From positions 1 through 19,311 of the forward strand of contig JAEWST010000075.1 in NCBI GenBank assembly GCA_023398105.1: 19,311 nucleotides of DNA, read 5' to 3'. Position 1 is the stretch's first letter, and each line of letters begins with the position of its first letter. The stretch is from Bacillota bacterium (GTDB lineage: Bacteria; Bacillota; Clostridia; Acetivibrionales; DSM-1351). Under the pieces are notes generated by a model. The model saw nothing but the letters and a program-made list of their open reading frames with translations. It was not told the DNA's origin and did not search any database. Of the stretch, positions 1 to 6,129 are shown piece after piece. Made by a program: the position numbers and the translations under genes.

Positions 1-160
1 GGTGAGAATATCTCCCGCCTCGATGAAACGCCGCTGAATGTAATAGCTCGAAAATAAAGTATGTACAAACAAGGTGTATTTTCGAGCTACAAAAACCACA
101 AGTGGTTTTTGACGGTGTATTTGTACATCGAAAAATTTCATTTTGAATCTAGGCGTTATA
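1..160 (+). repeat. Intergenic repeat family 1, copy A (left end cut), pseudoknot-capable
   Basis: Positions 2-44 match copy B (1215-1256) with a few substitutions and one gap. Positions 131-156 match copy B again, including a 21-nt block (131-151) identical in both. Between these ends copy A has its own highly paired core. Segment 44-56 is perfectly complementary to 77-89 (13 bp). Segment 61-69 is complementary to 120-128 (9 bp), and the two pairings cross, which is H-type pseudoknot order. Segment 90-99 pairs with 102-111 as a tight hairpin. ACGCC at 28-32 can also pair with GGCGT at 152-156. No ORF is present. The match to copy B begins at the window edge, so the element probably extends left. 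It could be a degenerate or non-autonomous mobile element end or a structured RNA; the sequence does not decide. Confidence 0.7.
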
Positions 161-167
161 AATTAAC

Positions 168-217
168 AGAGTTCTTAGGTTGGTAGGAATTCTGCTGCCT
201 GCCTTCCATAGAACTCT
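168..217. repeat. Long imperfect inverted repeat downstream of lepB
   Basis: AGAGTTCT at 168-175 is exactly complementary to AGAACTCT at 210-217, and short GG/CC pairs extend the stem inward. It lies about 95 bases past the lepB stop on the transcribed side. It could be a late stabilising or terminating hairpin for lepB mRNA, but no U-run follows on the minus strand, so it is not a canonical intrinsic terminator. Confidence 0.5.
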
Positions 218-227
218 TTATAAGTCA

Positions 228-291
228 ATAAATAAACTTTCGCAGTTGAAAATTGTAGATGTGGGAAAGTTTATTTATAATACAATTTTCA
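228..291 (+). repeat. Intergenic repeat family 2, copy 1 (interleaved inverted repeats)
   Basis: Contains the family 13-mer ACTTTCGCAGTTG (236-248). Arm A, 228-241, is perfectly complementary to 265-278 (14 bp). Arm B, 247-257, lies in the loop of A and is perfectly complementary to 281-291 (11 bp), outside A. The order A-B-A'-B' gives a pseudoknot topology. It sits just beyond the lepB stop, on the strand opposite to lepB. Related copies are at 7346-7418, 10187-10235, 10808-10835 and 18516-18572. Confidence 0.75.
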
Positions 292-311
292 TAATTATAT
301 ACTAAAAGCTC

Positions 312-1088
312 TTAATCGTACAATCCGCCAAATTCAGAAAATGGCCAAATACGAAATACTGCTTTACCAATAACTGTATCTATATCTATTGTTCCAATTT
401 GCCTTGAATCAAGACTTTGTTGTCTATTATCACCCATTACGAATAACTGTCCCTCTGGTACTGTAAATGGCAGTTGCATACCTTTTGATTCAGTAAGATT
501 CTTGGCATATGGTTCTTCTAACTTTACAAAATCATTGTCTCCTTCTGATTTACGATACACATAACCATCTTCTCTTATGTCAATCTGATCACCAGGCAAA
601 CCTATTACCCTCTTTATATAATCAACCTCACCAGGATTTCTGATAGGTAAATATTTAATGAAGTTCTTAATCTTGCCCTCTTCGTGCATAAATACTATTA
701 TATCTCCACGATCAGGCTCATTGAAGAAATAACCTGTCTTATAGACTATAACATTATGACCTTCGTATAGGGTGCTCTCCATTGAAACCATATTTACCTT
801 GTAGGTAGAAAATACTAATGCTTTTATAACCATTGAAATCAATAGTGCTGCTACAATAACCATAACCCATTCAAAAATCTCTCTGCCTATTGAGTTTTTC
901 TTTTTAACTATAGTACCTTTATCTAGATCGTCAATAGTATCTGGGGTATCAACAGCATTTGTTTCAGAAGCATTTTGAATACTATTATCAATATCATTGA
1001 TATTAGTAGCATTCTCAAATTCATTACCTGAATTATTTTCAAAATCTATTTCTTTATCATTTCCACCCTCAGTGTTTCTATTTTCCAT
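312..1088 (-). CDS. lepB: Signal peptidase I
   Basis: A 258-residue type I signal peptidase (S26 family), a membrane serine protease that removes signal peptides from exported proteins. The single membrane anchor is at about residues 71-95. The catalytic serine is Ser102 in VSMEST; the family usually has SMxPT, so a Ser replaces the Pro here. The general base is Lys159 in YIKRVIGLPGD. The C-terminal signature GDNRQQSLDSR starts at Gly219. An unusual cytosolic N-terminus of about 65 residues, rich in Asn, Asp and Glu, precedes the anchor. The start is fixed by GAGGTG about seven bases upstream. A TATAAT-like box lies at 1129-1134, but no well-placed -35 was found. lepB follows the rplS terminator and a repeat copy, so it is probably transcribed separately. 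Confidence 0.95.
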   Translation of the reverse strand: MENRNTEGGNDKEIDFENNSGNEFENATNINDIDNSIQNASETNAVDTPDTIDDLDKGTIVKKKNSIGREIFEWVMVIVAALLISMVIKALVFSTYKVNMVSMESTLYEGHNVIVYKTGYFFNEPDRGDIIVFMHEEGKIKNFIKYLPIRNPGEVDYIKRVIGLPGDQIDIREDGYVYRKSEGDNDFVKLEEPYAKNLTESKGMQLPFTVPEGQLFVMGDNRQQSLDSRQIGTIDIDTVIGKAVFRIWPFSEFGGLYD

Positions 1089-1169
1089 AAAAAATCACCT
1101 CATTTTATTTTTTTTAGTAATTAACAATATTATACTTGATTATGTTTAATATAACGAGTCAAGAAAATG

Positions 1170-1305
1170 TCCCCCACGTCTATAAGTGGCGGGTAATGCT
1201 TTGCTTTTCAGGCTGTGAGAATATATTCCGCCTCGCTTACACGCCGCTGATGTAATGAAATTTTTATATTAATCGAAAAATTTCATTTTGAATCTAGGCG
1301 TCATA
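1170..1305 (+). repeat. Intergenic repeat family 1, copy B
   Basis: Shares with copy A the 5' segment 1215-1256 and the 3' segment 1273-1301. The 21-nt block 1276-1296 is identical to 131-151. The middle differs: 1254-1265 pairs perfectly with 1276-1287 (12-bp hairpin, 10-nt loop). The upstream part has C-rich and G-rich segments (CCCCCAC near 1172, GTGGCGGG near 1186) that can pair, and GGCGG can alternatively pair with CCGCC at 1228-1232. This fills most of the 348-bp gap between lepB and rplS. No ORF. It resembles the hairpin-rich ends of IS200/IS605-type elements in general layout only; no transposase is present. Confidence 0.65.
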
Positions 1306-1385
1306 ATAAGAATTATACTATTTTTTATATAACTAATCAATTTTTACAGTTAGTTTTATAAATTTATTTAATAGAATACTATTTT

Positions 1386-1422
1386 ACTAAAAAAACCCAG
1401 AGACGGTAATGCCTCCAGGTTT
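1386..1422 (-). terminator. Rho-independent terminator after rplS
   Basis: On the minus strand a nine-pair stem (1413-1421 with 1394-1402, two G-U pairs) is followed by seven U residues. It starts about 15 bases after the rplS stop and closes the rplS transcript before lepB. Confidence 0.85.
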
Positions 1423-1436
1423 TTCGATTTTTAAGA

Positions 1437-1778
1437 TTATAATCTTTCTTTAATCTTAGCAGCTTTACCAACTCTATCACGTAGATAGTATAGTTTAGCT
1501 CTTCTAACAACACCTTTTCTAACTAGTTCAATATGATCAATTCTTGGTGAATGAACTGGGAAAATTCTTTCAACACCAACACCATAAGATACTCGTCTTA
1601 CTGTAAAAGTTTCTTTTAGACCTGAACCTTTTTTACCAATAACAGTTCCTTCAAATACCTGAATTCTTTCCCTAGTTCCTTCTATGATCTTTGCATGAAC
1701 CTTAATATAATCACCAATCTCCAAATTTGGAATATCAGCTCTTATTTGTTCACTTTCAATAGACTTTAATATATCCAT
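1437..1778 (-). CDS. rplS: 50S ribosomal protein L19
   Basis: A 113-residue L19, a component at the 30S-50S interface. Family landmarks are IRADIPNLEIGDYIKVHAKI near the N-terminus, the FEGTVI segment, the ETFTVRRVSYGVGVERIFPVHSP block and the basic end VRRAKLYYLRDRVGKAAKIKERL. The chosen start is the Met preceding DILKSIE, eight bases downstream of GGGAGGAGG. An in-frame upstream Met at 1817 would add 13 residues that fall on the leader RNA and ribosome binding site, so it was rejected. The gene follows trmD in the usual order but also has its own promoter and leader in the 126-bp gap, which would allow separate control of this ribosomal protein. Confidence 0.96.
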   Translation of the reverse strand: MDILKSIESEQIRADIPNLEIGDYIKVHAKIIEGTRERIQVFEGTVIGKKGSGLKETFTVRRVSYGVGVERIFPVHSPRIDHIELVRKGVVRRAKLYYLRDRVGKAAKIKERL

Positions 1779-1785
1779 TTTTATT

Positions 1786-1836
1786 CCTCCTCCCTCTCCT
1801 AGATGTTCGTGCATCAACAGTGCAGAGGACCATCCG
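1786..1836 (-). ncRNA. Probable L19 ribosomal-protein leader
   Basis: On the minus strand, between the rplS promoter and its ribosome binding site, GATG (1834-1831) can pair with CATC (1805-1802). A TGCA/TGCA hairpin (1824-1821 with 1813-1810) lies inside. TCCT just after GATG can pair with AGGA just after CATC, giving a crossed arrangement next to the Shine-Dalgarno. Position and sequence resemble the Firmicute L19 leader, an autoregulatory mRNA structure bound by L19. The assignment is from memory of the family; a covariance-model search would settle it. Confidence 0.6.
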
Positions 1837-1853
1837 TATTACACACAAAGTGT

Positions 1854-1883
1854 ATTATAGCACAACGCAATTAATAATGTAAA
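1854..1883 (-). promoter_or_regulatory. Sigma-A type promoter of rplS
   Basis: Minus strand TTTACA (1883-1878), 18-bp spacer, TATAAT (1859-1854). It lies between the trmD stop and the rplS start, so rplS can be transcribed independently, with a leader of about 70 nt. Confidence 0.75.
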
Positions 1884-1904
1884 GTATCTCATGAAAATTA
1901 TTTT

Positions 1905-2609
1905 TTATAGTTTTTTATGAGTACTCTGATATACATCGTACATATCAGGTCTTTTTTGCTTTGTTCTTTCTAACGATTGCTGTGTTCTCCATTTTTCTAT
2001 ATTAGCATGATGTCCTGATAACAATATGTCAGGAACTTTTTTTCCATTATAATCGGCAGGCCTTGTATACTGAGGATATTCTAGTAAACCATTAAAATGC
2101 GATTCGTCACTATATGAGTTTTCACTGGCTAAAACTCCATTAATCAGCCTGCTTACGCAATCAATGAGAACCATTGCCGGCAACTCTCCGCCTGTTAAAA
2201 CATAATCACCTATGGAAATCTCTTCATCAGCAATTTCTTCAATAATTCTATCGTCGATACCTTCATAATGACCACATAACAATATCAAATGTTCTTCTGT
2301 TGACAATTCTTTTGCAATTTTTTGAGTTAAAACCCTGCCTTGAGGGCTCATATAAATTACCTTAGGTTTATCTGTTATATCCTTTGTAATGTCATTGTAG
2401 GCATCAATAACGGGCTGACATGCCATAACCATTCCAGTACCGCCGCCAAAAGGATAGTCATCTACTTTCTTATGCTTGTCTTTTGAATAATCTCTTATGT
2501 TAATAGCATTTATTTCTATAAATCCATTTTCCTGAGCACGACCAATGATACTTTCTCTCATTACAATATTAAACAAATCAGGAAACAGTGTCAGCACATC
2601 AAATTTCAT
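1905..2609 (-). CDS. trmD: tRNA (guanine-N1-)-methyltransferase
   Basis: A 234-residue SPOUT-class methyltransferase that makes m1G37 in tRNAs with a G at position 36, using S-adenosylmethionine, and so protects reading frame. It begins MKFDVLTLFPDLF as is typical. The trefoil-knot cofactor site is visible as YMSPQGRVLTQ, LLCGHYEGIDDRI and EISIGDYVLTGGELPAMVLID. The segment HFNGLLEYPQYTRP and the C-terminal GHHANIEKWR are also family landmarks. The start codon overlaps the rimM stop by one base (TAATG), which indicates translational coupling. Length is normal. Confidence 0.97.
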   Translation of the reverse strand: MKFDVLTLFPDLFNIVMRESIIGRAQENGFIEINAINIRDYSKDKHKKVDDYPFGGGTGMVMACQPVIDAYNDITKDITDKPKVIYMSPQGRVLTQKIAKELSTEEHLILLCGHYEGIDDRIIEEIADEEISIGDYVLTGGELPAMVLIDCVSRLINGVLASENSYSDESHFNGLLEYPQYTRPADYNGKKVPDILLSGHHANIEKWRTQQSLERTKQKRPDMYDVYQSTHKKL

Positions 2610-3118
2610 TAATCCAGCAGTCCTTTCGGTAGAATTACTGAAATTCTTTTATCATCTAAAGAAATTTCCTTTACAACACTTTTTAGAGCAGGAATAAGTA
2701 TTTCCTTACCTTGATCATTCTTTACAACATACACATCATTGCTGCCAGTCTGAATTACATCTGATAGCTGCCCCAAAAGCACGGCATTCTCATCATAAAC
2801 CTGTGAGCCAAGAATATCAGCTATAAAGAAGGAACCCTTCGGAAGCTTAACTGCATTAGCTCTGTCAACTTTCATATAAAAGCCCTTAAGTTTTTCTGCT
2901 GCTTCCATGGTATCAACACCTTCAAGCTTGAGTATTACAAATTGCTTAAAAAATTTCACACCAGATATATTATACTTTTCAAGTTTACCGTTTTTATCAA
3001 TATAAACCCACTCAAGTTCAAGGAATCTATGCGGATCATCAGTCATAGAAACAGCCTTAAGCTCTCCTTTTACACCATGAGTGTTTACTAATTGTCCTAC
3101 TATTAAATATTCTAGCAT
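2609..3118 (-). CDS. rimM: Ribosome maturation factor RimM
   Basis: A 169-residue 16S rRNA processing factor that assists assembly of the 30S head, with S19 as the known partner in the family. The N-terminal RimM barrel starts YLIVGQLVNTHGVKGELKA. A PRC-barrel domain follows from about residue 90 (FFIADILGSQVYDENAVLLG to the end). The chosen ATG is five bases after AGGTGA. A GTG three codons upstream (3127) overlaps that Shine-Dalgarno and was rejected. It overlaps trmD by one base, and a GC-rich hairpin lies between it and khpA. Confidence 0.95.
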   Translation of the reverse strand: MLEYLIVGQLVNTHGVKGELKAVSMTDDPHRFLELEWVYIDKNGKLEKYNISGVKFFKQFVILKLEGVDTMEAAEKLKGFYMKVDRANAVKLPKGSFFIADILGSQVYDENAVLLGQLSDVIQTGSNDVYVVKNDQGKEILIPALKSVVKEISLDDKRISVILPKGLLD

Positions 3119-3158
3119 TAAAATCACCTATCTTTACAATAAAATAGAGTTCCTCCAA

Positions 3159-3189
3159 TAAGTAAAGGGGCATTAGCCCCCTTTTCTTA
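3159..3189. terminator. Strong hairpin between khpA and rimM, possible partial terminator
   Basis: AAAGGGGC (3164-3171) pairs with GCCCC(C)TTT (3176-3184) around an ATTA loop, with TAAG/CTTA extending the stem. It overlaps the khpA stop. On the transcribed minus strand only a broken U-run follows, so partial termination or an RNA-processing or stability role is more likely than full termination. Confidence 0.5.
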
Positions 3190-3417
3190 TTGTACGATAT
3201 CTACAACTACTCTTCTGTTGTCCTTAACTGCTGCAGCCTTGACAACAGTTCTGATAGCTTTGGCAATTCTGCCCTGCTTACCAATTACTTTTCCCATATC
3301 ATCCTTCGAAACTTTAAGCTCAAGGATAATTGACTTTTCGTTTTGAATTTCATTTACAAAAACCTCATCAGGATAATCTACAAGAGCTTTTGCAATGTTT
3401 TCAAGCAATTCTTTCAT
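3187..3417 (-). CDS. khpA: RNA-binding protein KhpA (KH domain)
   Basis: A 76-residue single-KH-domain protein, MKELLENIAKALVDYPDEVF onward, with the RNA-contacting GxxG loop in GKVIGKQGRIAKAI. In other Firmicutes KhpA pairs with KhpB and affects cell envelope growth and RNA metabolism. The start used here lies five bases after GGAGG. An upstream in-frame GTG (3444) would add nine residues but is encoded by the hairpin and Shine-Dalgarno leader, so it is not taken as the start. It lies in its usual place between rpsP and rimM, but the rpsP-khpA gap is 200 bp and rich in pairing potential. Confidence 0.93.
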   Translation of the reverse strand: MKELLENIAKALVDYPDEVFVNEIQNEKSIILELKVSKDDMGKVIGKQGRIAKAIRTVVKAAAVKDNRRVVVDIVQ

Positions 3418-3422
3418 ACTAA

Positions 3423-3442
3423 CCTCCACGCCGACTCTCGGC
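3423..3442 (-). promoter_or_regulatory. Hairpin joined to the khpA ribosome binding site
   Basis: Minus strand GCCG (3442-3439), loop AGAGT, CGGC (3433-3430), then GTGGAGG, with the ATG five bases after GGAGG. The same design precedes the OPT gene (7554-7573) and ydbC-like gene (13980-14000) with a different but still complementary fourth base pair. Confidence 0.65.
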
Positions 3443-3509
3443 ACTAAAATTATGATACTATTGTGGGAAATTCCACATCCATCTGTAGCATAATATAATA
3501 TTTCTATAG

Positions 3510-3575
3510 GTGGAGAACCTCTACTTTTAATGGTACGCGTTTTTGAAGCCGTAGGAGGTTTTTTCTGTAAACCTC
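3510..3575 (-). promoter_or_regulatory. khpA leader with possible anti-Shine-Dalgarno segments
   Basis: In the 200-nt rpsP-khpA gap, GAGGTTT (3575-3569) pairs with AAACCTC (3561-3555). The strand containing AACCTCC (3560-3554) is also complementary to GGAGGTT at the khpA ribosome binding site. Further on, AGAGGTTCTCCAC (3522-3510) contains CTCCAC, complementary to the GTGGAG of the same site. Alternative foldings that hide or free the ribosome binding site are therefore possible; this is inference. Confidence 0.4.
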
Positions 3576-3617
3576 AATCATCTGTACTTCACAAAATCGA
3601 GCAAAAATTCATTGATA

Positions 3618-3863
3618 CTATTGTATAACACCTGACTTCTTAAGAAGTGACTTAACTGTATCAGTAGGTTGTGCACCATTCTTAATCCATTTTTGTGCTT
3701 TTTCTGCATCAACTTTGAAATCAACTGGATTAACCAGAGGATTGTAAGTACCTATTTCATCAATAAATCTACCATCTCTAGGATATCTTGAATCAGCAAC
3801 TACTACTCTATAAAAAGGTTTTTTAGTAGCACCTATTCTCTTCAAACGTATTTTAACTGCCAT
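3618..3863 (-). CDS. rpsP: 30S ribosomal protein S16
   Basis: An 81-residue S16, starting MAVKIRLKRIGATKKPFYRV and continuing VVADSRYPRDGRFIDEIGTYNP, both typical of the family. S16 is an early-assembling 30S protein. Length is normal. The ATG follows AGGAGGTG at good spacing. It sits between ffh and khpA as in most Firmicutes; the 161-bp gap from ffh contains a 10-bp stem-loop. The stop is TAG. Confidence 0.97.
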   Translation of the reverse strand: MAVKIRLKRIGATKKPFYRVVVADSRYPRDGRFIDEIGTYNPLVNPVDFKVDAEKAQKWIKNGAQPTDTVKSLLKKSGVIQ

Positions 3864-3902
3864 TTTATTTTCACCTCCTTTAAAGGATTATAATTGTAGA
3901 GA

Positions 3903-3945
3903 TAACTAGCTTTGGTCAATCACCTGCAAAAACAGAAGCTAGTTA
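3903..3945 (-). promoter_or_regulatory. Stem-loop in the rpsP 5' leader
   Basis: TAACTAGCTT at 3903-3912 is perfectly complementary to AAGCTAGTTA at 3936-3945, with a 23-nt loop holding a small CTG/CAG pairing. It ends about 40 bases before the rpsP start and lacks a U-run, so it is not a standard terminator. It could be a ribosomal-protein-type leader or a processing site. Confidence 0.5.
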
Positions 3946-4024
3946 CACTTATATTTCTAAGTAGGGTATAAAGCTACAGTGCCATTATATATTGGCAGAG
4001 ACTTATCCATACATACTTAATTAT

Positions 4025-5377
4025 TTAAAAAGGTAATTTAAACCTTCCTAATCCGCCTTTTTTACCTTTTTTGCCCATATCGGTCATCATTTTCATCATC
4101 TTTCTCATCTCTTCGAACTGCTTTAGAAGAGCATTGACCTCTTGAACAGTTGTACCACTTCCAGCAGAAATTCTCTTTCTGCGACTTCCATTAAGTATAG
4201 AAGGGTCATTTCGTTCTTTTTTGGTCATAGATCTGATAATAGCCTCAGTACGAGCCATATTTTTTTCGCCCTCTTCTTGATTTAAATCCTTAAGAGCCTT
4301 TGCATCAATGCCAGGCATCATGCCAAGTATATCACCTATAGAACCCATTTTCTTGATTTGCTGCATCTGATCCAAAAAATCTTCTAGCGTAAACTGCATA
4401 GTACGCATTTTCTTTTCCAGTTCAAGAGCTTGTTTTTCATCAAAGGCATCCTGTGCTTTTTCTATAAGGCTTAACACATCACCCATACCAAGTATACGTG
4501 ATGCCATTCTATCAGGGAAAAACGGCTCAATCTCACTGAGTTTTTCACCCATACCTATAAATTTAATAGGCTTACCTGTAACAGACTTAACAGAAAGGGC
4601 TGCACCGCCTCTTGTATCACCATCAAGCTTTGTCAGAACTACTCCATCAATGCCTAGCTTTTCATTGAAGCTTTGTGAAACATTAACGGCATCTTGTCAT
4701 GTCATAGAGTCAACAACTAATAGTATTTCATGAGGATTAACTGCTTTCTTTATATTTAGCAACTCATCCATCAGTTTCTCATCAATATGAAGTCTTCCAG
4801 CAGTATCTATTATAACCAAATCATGCTGCTTAAAATTAGCAAATTTGACTGCTTCCGTTGCAATTTCAACAGGGTTTGTATTGTTTTCTATTGTAAAAAC
4901 AGGAATATTTAATTGTCCGCCAACAACCTGAAGCTGTTTTATAGCAGCAGGTCTGTAAACATCGCAAGCTACTAGCAACGGTGACTTGCCTTGCTTTCTC
5001 AATAAGCTTGCCAGCTTACCTGTAGTAGTTGTTTTACCAGAACCTTGAAGTCCCACCATTAAGAACACTGTTGGAGGCTTTGAGGCAAATGTAACCTTGC
5101 TCTGTTCCCTACCCAACAACTCAATAAGCTCTTCGTGGACTATTTTAACTACCTGCTGTCCCGGGGTTAAACTTTCTAAAACATCCTGTCCCACTGACCT
5201 CTCAGATACCTTGTTAATAAAATCCTTAACTACTTTAAAGTTTACGTCAGCTTCAAGCAAAGCAAGCTTTATCTCTCTCATCATATCCTTAACATCTTTT
5301 TCGGATACTCTGCCCTGACCACGAAATTTTTTCATTGTTTCTTGGAGCTTTCCTGACAAACCCTCAAAAACCGACAT
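4025..5377 (-). pseudogene. ffh: Signal recognition particle protein Ffh (SRP54), interrupted by an in-frame TGA
   Basis: The whole 450-codon frame of Ffh is present, but codon 227 (4699-4697) is TGA. The N domain begins MSVFEGLSGKLQETMKKFRG. The G domain has P-loop GLQGSGKTTTTGK, DVYRPAAIKQL, DTAGRLHIDE and DSMT followed by the stop. Past it the same frame reads QDAVNVSQSF, TKLDGDTRGG, FIGMGEKLSEIEPFFPDRMASRILGMGD in sequence, and a complete Met-rich M domain that binds SRP RNA and signal peptides. The family has Gly at the stop position (MTGQDAVN), so one base change from GGA explains it. There is no frameshift and no plausible restart. Ffh is essential in most bacteria, so a sequencing error, a minor variant, or recoding should be considered before calling the gene dead. 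The start follows GGAGG, 26 bp after ylxM. Confidence 0.92.
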
Positions 5378-5403
5378 CCTAAAACCTCCAATTCAATCTT
5401 CCA

Positions 5404-5760
5404 CTATATGTTATTAGCAAGCTCAATTATTTCTTGCATAACTTGCGCAATAATAGCTTTGTTATGCTGACTGAGCTCAGTTGAATTAATATTTTCCAAA
5501 TATTTTTGTACTATTTCAGCTTTTTCCTTCTGATGACAAAATTTGCTTAGTAAGCCCAGCTTACCTTCATATTCATTTAATAACGCTCTGCCGCGCTTTT
5601 CATTATCATATACTCCTTGACGGCTAATTCCTAGCTGCTCTGCAATCTCTGAAAAAGTAAAATCATTGTTGTAATGTAAATCCATAATTTCATATTGTCT
5701 GTCAGTTAGCAGTTGCCCATAAAAATCAAGCAGCAAAGATATTTCAAACACTTTATCCAT
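5404..5760 (-). CDS. ylxM: YlxM family SRP-associated helix-turn-helix protein
   Basis: A 118-residue member of the YlxM/UPF0122 family, which resembles sigma factor region 4 and is found next to ffh. In streptococci the homologue binds SRP components and modulates FtsY-Ffh GTPase activity. The helix-turn-helix is at about residues 25-55: LTDRQYEIMDLHYNNDFTFS, then EIAEQLGISRQGVYDNEKRG. The start is the Met of MDKVFEISLLLDFYG, five bases after GGAGG. A longer in-frame reading from 5838 covers the leader and is rejected. It is the first gene of the ylxM-ffh pair. Upstream, at 6086-6114, is a strong promoter that would give a leader of about 320 nt. Confidence 0.92.
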   Translation of the reverse strand: MDKVFEISLLLDFYGQLLTDRQYEIMDLHYNNDFTFSEIAEQLGISRQGVYDNEKRGRALLNEYEGKLGLLSKFCHQKEKAEIVQKYLENINSTELSQHNKAIIAQVMQEIIELANNI

Positions 5761-5807
5761 AGTAACCTCCACGCTTGCTTTAGTACAAAACAATAGATAA
5801 ACCATAT

Positions 5808-5820
5808 GTGGAGAACCTCT
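5808..5820 (-). promoter_or_regulatory. Possible anti-Shine-Dalgarno block in the ylxM leader
   Basis: The 13-nt minus-strand block AGAGGTTCTCCAC is identical to 3522-3510 in the khpA leader. Its CTCCAC can pair with GTGGAG of the ylxM ribosome binding site (5772-5767), about 36 nt downstream. Confidence 0.4.
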
Positions 5821-5867
5821 GGCTTTGCAGAAGCACACAATCTAAATACATACACATATATGCTACA

Positions 5868-5894
5868 ATGGAAAAACCATTAAGGGGTTTCCAT
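5868..5894. repeat. Inverted repeat in the ylxM leader
   Basis: ATGGAAA (5868-5874) pairs with TTTCCAT (5888-5894), with CC/GG pairs inside. No U-run follows on either strand. The rest of 5895-6057 is AT-rich with no feature I could support. Confidence 0.4.
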
Positions 5895-6053
5895 CTTTAA
5901 ATACTTTTTTCAATAAATCATTTTTTCTAGCTATACTTTTTGATTTTATCATCCATTAAACGTGTTATTCTTGTGTAAAACTTATTTATTCAAGTCTTAT
6001 AAGCCAATTGCCATAAGCAATATAACAAGTTAAGACAAATTCTCTGATTAATA

Positions 6054-6129
6054 AAATATTGTAAAGCATTTTTACTTTACGACTTATTGTAAAACAATTC
6101 ATATATGTTGTCAAGTGTTTTTACTTTAC
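6054..6129 (-). repeat. Imperfect direct repeat around the ylxM promoter
   Basis: Minus-strand copies start at 6129 and 6080, exactly 49 bp apart. Both begin GTAAAGTAAAAA and continue with CTT, ACAA and AT matches over about 27 positions. One copy overlaps the end of the upstream NYN gene and the -35 box. The other starts at the predicted transcription start. GTAAAG/CTTTAC at 6061-6066 and 6075-6080 also forms a small dyad. The placement suits a repressor or activator site pair. Confidence 0.55.
6086..6114 (-). promoter_or_regulatory. Strong sigma-A type promoter for ylxM-ffh
   Basis: Minus strand TTGACA (6114-6109), 17-bp spacer, TACAAT (6091-6086). It lies immediately after the NYN gene stop, and no other gene intervenes before ylxM. 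Confidence 0.8.

Noticed and set aside
1..1305. CRISPR-like or tandem array from the repeated blocks near lepB
   Set aside because: Only two copies over 1 kb apart with a gene between them; no regular spacing and no cas genes.
3418..3444. Upstream GTG starts for khpA and the OPT gene, both giving a similar short N-terminal peptide (MPRVGVEV, MPKVGVEV)
   Set aside because: They are encoded by the hairpin and Shine-Dalgarno leader; proteins of both families start at the ATG that follows, and the YdbC-like gene has the same leader out of frame.
4025..4552. Separate 175-residue protein starting at the Met in GMGEKLSEIEPFF
   Set aside because: It is the second half of Ffh in the same frame; no ribosome binding site or domain boundary supports a new start.
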